Part shown: piece after piece, positions 59,785 to 64,000 of the stretch
Layout: the number at the start of each line of letters is the position of its first letter
How positions within the stretch are numbered: position 1 is the stretch's first letter
Origin: an uncultured bacterium
GTDB lineage: Bacteria; Patescibacteriota; Gracilibacteria; Absconditabacterales; Absconditicoccaceae
Direction: 5' to 3'
NCBI GenBank assembly: GCA_947168725.1
Contig: CAMVNA010000001.1
Coordinates: 1-64,000 of the forward strand
DNA: 64,000 nucleotides
Position numbers and translations under genes: made by a program
The notes under the pieces: generated by a model
The model's database searches: none
What the model was told of the DNA's origin: nothing
Seen by the model: the letters and a program-made list of their open reading frames with translations, nothing else

Positions 59785-61566
59785 CTATATATTTCTCATT
59801 GTATAATTATATCGATCATTAAATGCCTCTTGAAAATCATCAAAATCGCTAAAGTCTCTGTTTCTCTTATTGTTTATTACATCTTTCATATCGTTATAGA
59901 AGTTTTCAGATAATCTTATCCAATATGTATCTCTCTTCAATGATGGATACTGTCTTTGCATTTGTCATACCATATTATTCCGTTCTTTGTATACTTTTTT
60001 CACTGTGTTTAATTCTTTAACAGAAAATCCATCCACACTACTTTCTTCTTCATCATCAATATCACCTACTGAAAACTGAATATAAGATTCATTTCCATCT
60101 GTATCTTCTACATAGATTCTATAATATCCACTCTTCTTGAATTTTACTAAATTCTTTAATACAACTTCACCATCGTCTGATGATGTCATCCTATAATATC
60201 CATCATCCCATTCATCAGAATAATCTGAGAAATACGTAGAAGAAGTATTAGAAATACTTGACCAACTATCTGAAGATGATTTTCTGTATTTTGCAGATAG
60301 AACTAATTTACCAACATAGTCATCATCTGTTTCAATAGTAAGATTTACATACTGATTAGTGGAAGGAGACTCTCTATTGGTAGAAAGTTCAATTTCATCA
60401 TTATTGTTTGAAGAAGATGAAGAACTATAAGTATCTACATTGATTTGAACATATGACTCATTTCCATCTGTATCTTCTACGTAGATTCTATAGTATCCAC
60501 TCTTCTTAAATTTAACTATGTTCTTTAATGTAGCTTTCCCATCTTCATCAGTAACAATCCTATGGTATGAATCAGACCAAGCACTAGAATAATCAGAAAT
60601 ATAAGTTGATGAAGTTATATTATTTATAGTGGACCAAGAATCTGAACTACTTGATTTATATTGAAGTTTAGAAATTTTAATTCTAGCATCATAATCAGCA
60701 TCAGTTTTTACAGTTAAATTAATCCACTCATAAGTATCAGGATTAGAAGGAGATACTGTAACTTTTAGCTCATCATTGTTATCATATGAACTAGCAGTAT
60801 CAACATTGAATTGAATATAAGATTCATTTCCATCTGTATCTTCTACATAAATTCTATAGTAACCACTCTTCTTAAATTTAACTATATCTCATATTGTAAT
60901 TTCACCTCTATCGGAAGAAACCATTCTATAATATCCATCATCCCATTCATCAGAGTAATTTGAAAAATACGTAGATGATGTATTTGAAATACTTGACCAA
61001 CTACTTGATGATGAGCTTCTATATTTTGCACTTAATGATAATCTACCTGTATAGTTTTTATCTGTTTTGATAGTTAAATTTACATATTGACTAGTAGATG
61101 GAGATTTTCTGTTTGTTGAAAGCTCTATTTCATCACTATTTTTGCTTGATGATGAGCTTGAACTTGAAGTATTACTACTAGATGCCCATGTCCCTTTATT
61201 AAAGTTAACATCCGTTGACATTCTTTTCGAATAAAAATTTCCGTTTCTTGTTACATAAGTAGATGATACTATTACATCATCCGTATCTGATCATGCATAA
61301 TAGAAAGATCCTTTACATCCATTGAATGTGTACATGGTGTTGTTTGGTAAAACGATATAACACCTTACACTAGAACCTCTTTCAAGGTTGTTCTTATCAA
61401 TGGATAATTCAAAATTCTTGGATCATTCCTTAGTAATTCCGAGACAAACGCTATCTCAATTATAAAATTTAACATTGAGACAATCAGATGATGCAGCTGA
61501 TGCTGATCATATTGATAATGCTATACCAAATATTCAGGCAAGCAGAATTCATAAAAGTTTTTTCAT
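59785..61566 (-). CDS. secreted protein with three ~130-aa repeats
   Basis: This 593-residue protein has a signal peptide ('KKLLGILLAGIFGIALSIGSASA'). An N-terminal 100-residue Cys-containing domain follows, then a Ser-rich linker and three tandem units of about 130 residues. Each unit contains 'PSTSQYVNLTIKTD' or a variant, a Ser/Trp/Tyr-rich stretch and the closing 'KKSGYYRIYVEDTDGNESY'. The C-terminus is a charged helical domain ('EAFNDRYNYTMRNI'). The repeats look like Ig-fold or bacterial surface modules; the function is not known. The supplied ORFs 59965 and 60889 are in-frame fragments. Confidence 0.8.
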
Positions 61567-62005
61567 CTTTATAAGGAGAAAGGATAAAAAATTATTTTAA
61601 CAAGATTTTATATAATGATTTAGACATAAAAGTCAAATCTTTTTTGAAATGTCAACATGAAATAATATAAATGTGTTTATATAATAGTATACCTTTTTGG
61701 TATTTAGTCAAATACAAACAATATCTGCTAATTTCTTATATAAAATTATATTAAAATTTCAAACAAAATACATTTTCTCAAAAAAATAGTTAATAACATT
61801 ATTTTATATTAATTGTTAAGAATGTTAAAAAAAAGATAAAAAAATACACCCAAAAAACACCAGTTTATAACTGGTAAGTTTTGCTATTTTCTAAAAATAG
61901 GCTTTCTATAAATCAAAAAAATGTTAAAAACTCAAAATCTGTGCAAACCAAAAGCTATCACTGTTCAAAAATTTTTATAGATTTTTCCCTTGTATTTAAT
62001 ATTAA
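61567..62005. other. AT-rich divergent intergenic region
   Basis: Over 430 bases between the divergent surface protein and nrdD. It includes a palindrome ACCAGTTTATAACTGGT at 61858-61874 and TGTATTTAATATTAAATACA at 61991-62010, next to the NrdR boxes. No open frame of note is seen. Confidence 0.55.
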
Positions 62006-62054
62006 ATACAATATATAGTGGTCAAATTAAAAATTAAATCACTATATATTGTGT
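62006..62054 (+). promoter_or_regulatory. tandem NrdR boxes
   Basis: Two copies of the NrdR box (consensus ACACWATATATWGTGT): ATACAATATATAGTGG at 62006-62021 (14 of 16) and TCACTATATATTGTGT at 62039-62054 (15 of 16). They are 33 bp apart, three helical turns, and end 29 bp before the nrdD start. Paired boxes at about this spacing are typical of NrdR operators upstream of ribonucleotide reductase genes. Confidence 0.85.
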
Positions 62055-62083
62055 TTTACATGAATTATTAAACACTAGAAAAA

Positions 62084-64000
62084 ATGACAATTTATAAAAT
62101 TAGAAAAAGAAATGGTTCTATTGTAACCTTCGAAAAAGAGAAAATCACCAATGCAATTCAAGCTGCTTTTGATGCAGTTCAGAATTGAGAAGTTGAGCAC
62201 ATTCCTGCTCTTGTAGATTTGGTTATTTCAAATGTAGAAGCAAAAGTCTGAAATGATATTCCAGATATTGAAATCATTCAAGATGAAGTAGAAAATGTAC
62301 TTATGCAACAACAATTTGAAGATGTAGCTAAAGCTTACATTACATACCGCCAAAAAAGAGCCGAAAGTCGTGATGTAAAAAATATCGTGGTAGAAGTAGA
62401 TAGAACTATGGATGAATACTTGGGTCATTTAGACTGGAGAATCAACGAAAATGCGAATGTATGATATTCTATTTGATGATTGATTCTTAAGAACTCTGAA
62501 AAGATTGTAGCAAATTACTGGCTTTCAAAGATATATCCTGCTGAAGTAGGGAACGCTCATAGAAATGGAGATTATCATATCCATGATTTATGAATGTTTA
62601 CTCCGTACTGTGCATGATGGAGTTTAAGGCAGATGCTAGAAGAATGATTTAATGGAGTTACTTGAAAACTTGCATCTAAACCTCCTAGACATCTTCAGTC
62701 TGCGGTAAATCAGATGGTAAATTTCCTTTGAACTTTACAGAATGAATGGGCTGGTGCTCAGGCCTTCAGTTCATTTGATACTTACTTAGCACCATTTGTG
62801 CATAAATATGAAGTATCTATAGAAAAAGAGTTGGATGATAGTAAATCATCATTAACATGAGAAGAAAGGCAGAAATATATCGATGAAAGAACATACAAGT
62901 ATGTGAAACAGAATCTTCAGAACTTTGTATTTAACATGAATGTTCCTTCTAGATGGTGATGTCAAACTCCATTTAGTAACATAACATTGGATTGGACTTG
63001 TCCCGAGGATTTAAAGGAGAAATCTCTAATGCTGTGATGAATTGAATGCTGATATTATCCAAAGAAATTCTGAGAACTCCAAAAAGAAATGAATCTAATT
63101 AACAAAATTTTGATTGAAATATATACGGAATGAGATGCAAATTGAGCAGTATTCACATTCCCTATACCAACATACAATATTACAGAAGATTTTGACCGGA
63201 ATGGACCAAATGTAGATGCATTATTTGAAATGACTGCTAAATATTGAATTCCATATTTCCAAAATTTCGTAGGATCTCAATTCAAGGTTAAAAAAGATGA
63301 AAAATGAAATATAGTTAAAGTTCCGAATCCTAATGCGTATAAACCATGAGCAGTTAGATCGATGTGTTGTAGGCTTCAGCTCGATCTTACGGTTCTAGAA
63401 AAGCGTGGATGAGGGTTGTTCGGTTCTGCAGAAATGACATGATCAATATGAGTGGTTACAATCAATCTTCCAAGAATCTGATATAATTTCAAGTGAGATA
63501 AAGAATGATTCAAAAATCAGATTTTGTACCTCATGAACCTAGCTAAAACATCTCTTGAAATAAAGAGAAAAGAGATGACAAAATGGTTAAATTCAGGATT
63601 ATATCCGTTTACAAAGAGATATTTGCCATCATTTAGAAATCACTTCTCAACAATTGGAGTTAATTGAATGAATGAAGCTATTCAGAACTTCACAAGCTGA
63701 AAAGAGGATATTACAACACCATGGTGAATGGAATTTGCTGAAGAAATATTAGATTTCATCAGAGAAAAGCTCAAGGAATATCAAGAAGAAACATGAAATC
63801 TTTATAATCTAGAAGCTACTCCATGAGAAGGAACGACTTACAGATTTGCGAAAGAAGATAAAAAACAGATTCCAAATATTATACAAGCCTGAACAGATGA
63901 TGCTCCTTACTACACAAATTCATCTCAAATCCCTGTTGGTTATACTAATGATCCATTTGAAGCTTTGGAACTACAAAATAATTTACAATGTTTATATACA
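62084..64000 (+). CDS. nrdD: anaerobic ribonucleoside-triphosphate reductase NrdD, 5' part
   Basis: 639 residues are in the window and the gene runs off the end. It opens with an ATP-cone, 'IYKIRKRNGSIVTFEKEKIT'. The catalytic body follows: 'GDYHIHDLGMFTPYCAGWSL', 'NVPSRWGCQTPFSNI', 'GAVFTFPIPTYNI', 'RSMCCRLQLDLTVLEKRGGG' and 'GVVTINLPRIGY'. These are class III (glycyl-radical) reductase blocks; the radical Gly motif should lie beyond 64000. The enzyme makes dNTPs without oxygen and needs an NrdG activase, expected downstream. Regulated by the two NrdR boxes. Many glycines are UGA-coded. Confidence 0.93.

Overview
The window is AT-rich DNA from a bacterium that reads UGA as glycine, as the candidate phyla Absconditabacteria (SR1) and Gracilibacteria do (genetic code 25). 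Nearly every long gene is cut by in-frame TGA in the supplied six-frame track. The TGAs fall on glycines that cannot be lost, for example TGES and PEGLP of a P-type ATPase, the Walker A of RuvB, and DPPYNTG and FAGSG of a DNA methyltransferase. A tRNA with glycine-type ends and a UCA anticodon (346-419) supplies the decoder. I re-read all genes with TGA=Gly and only TAA/TAG as stops. I cannot choose between the two phyla from this sequence alone. Most gene starts follow A-rich sequence without a Shine-Dalgarno motif, and the 16S rRNA 3' tail lacks CCUCC.

Layout. 1-7.7 kb: tRNA-Tyr (cut by the window edge), tRNA-Gly(UCA), a small membrane protein with GGN-only glycines, a PKD-domain membrane protein, PrmC, and a PadR/HAAS-PspC pair. 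7.8-12.6 kb: one rRNA locus on the minus strand in the order 23S-5S-16S. 12.8-23 kb: an ATP-grasp-like protein, a HAD-IIB phosphatase, a FecR-like membrane protein, two tandem small membrane paralogues, a P2-type ATPase, a hexapeptide acyltransferase, a candidate structured RNA, an OGG1-type glycosylase and a lysozyme-like protein. 23-40.6 kb: very large surface or secreted proteins (1353, 1288 and 1538 aa) with HU, a lipoprotein, RuvB, an M29 aminopeptidase and a PrsW-like protease between and beside them. 40.7-54.2 kb: an integrated mobile element next to tRNA-His. 54.3-64 kb: three small cytosolic proteins, two proteins with PxTGP-type C-terminal anchors, Dus, an ECF-like sigma factor, a 2Fe-2S ferredoxin, a three-repeat secreted protein, and anaerobic ribonucleotide reductase (nrdD) behind two NrdR boxes.

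The 13.3-kb element (about 40,875-54,226) is the most interesting region. It carries a large serine recombinase, a type III restriction-modification pair, an AAA_15 ATPase, an AlbA_2/Schlafen-type ATP-binding protein, a GIY-YIG-like protein and an HUH replication protein. It is bounded by a 20-bp near-direct repeat lying inside the recombinase's 3' coding sequence. At the left end the recombinase reads through the repeat into host DNA and antisense into tRNA-His. At the right end an orphan reading frame begins in the same phase with KNEGFRTP, the family's C-terminal motif. Circularisation would restore a 615-aa recombinase, so integration appears to exchange the protein's C-terminus. The methyltransferase has a leader with mutually exclusive hairpins, one of them terminator-like, and a third that buries its start codon.

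All coordinates come from reading by eye; no search or folding program was run. rRNA ends are approximate to about 10 nt.
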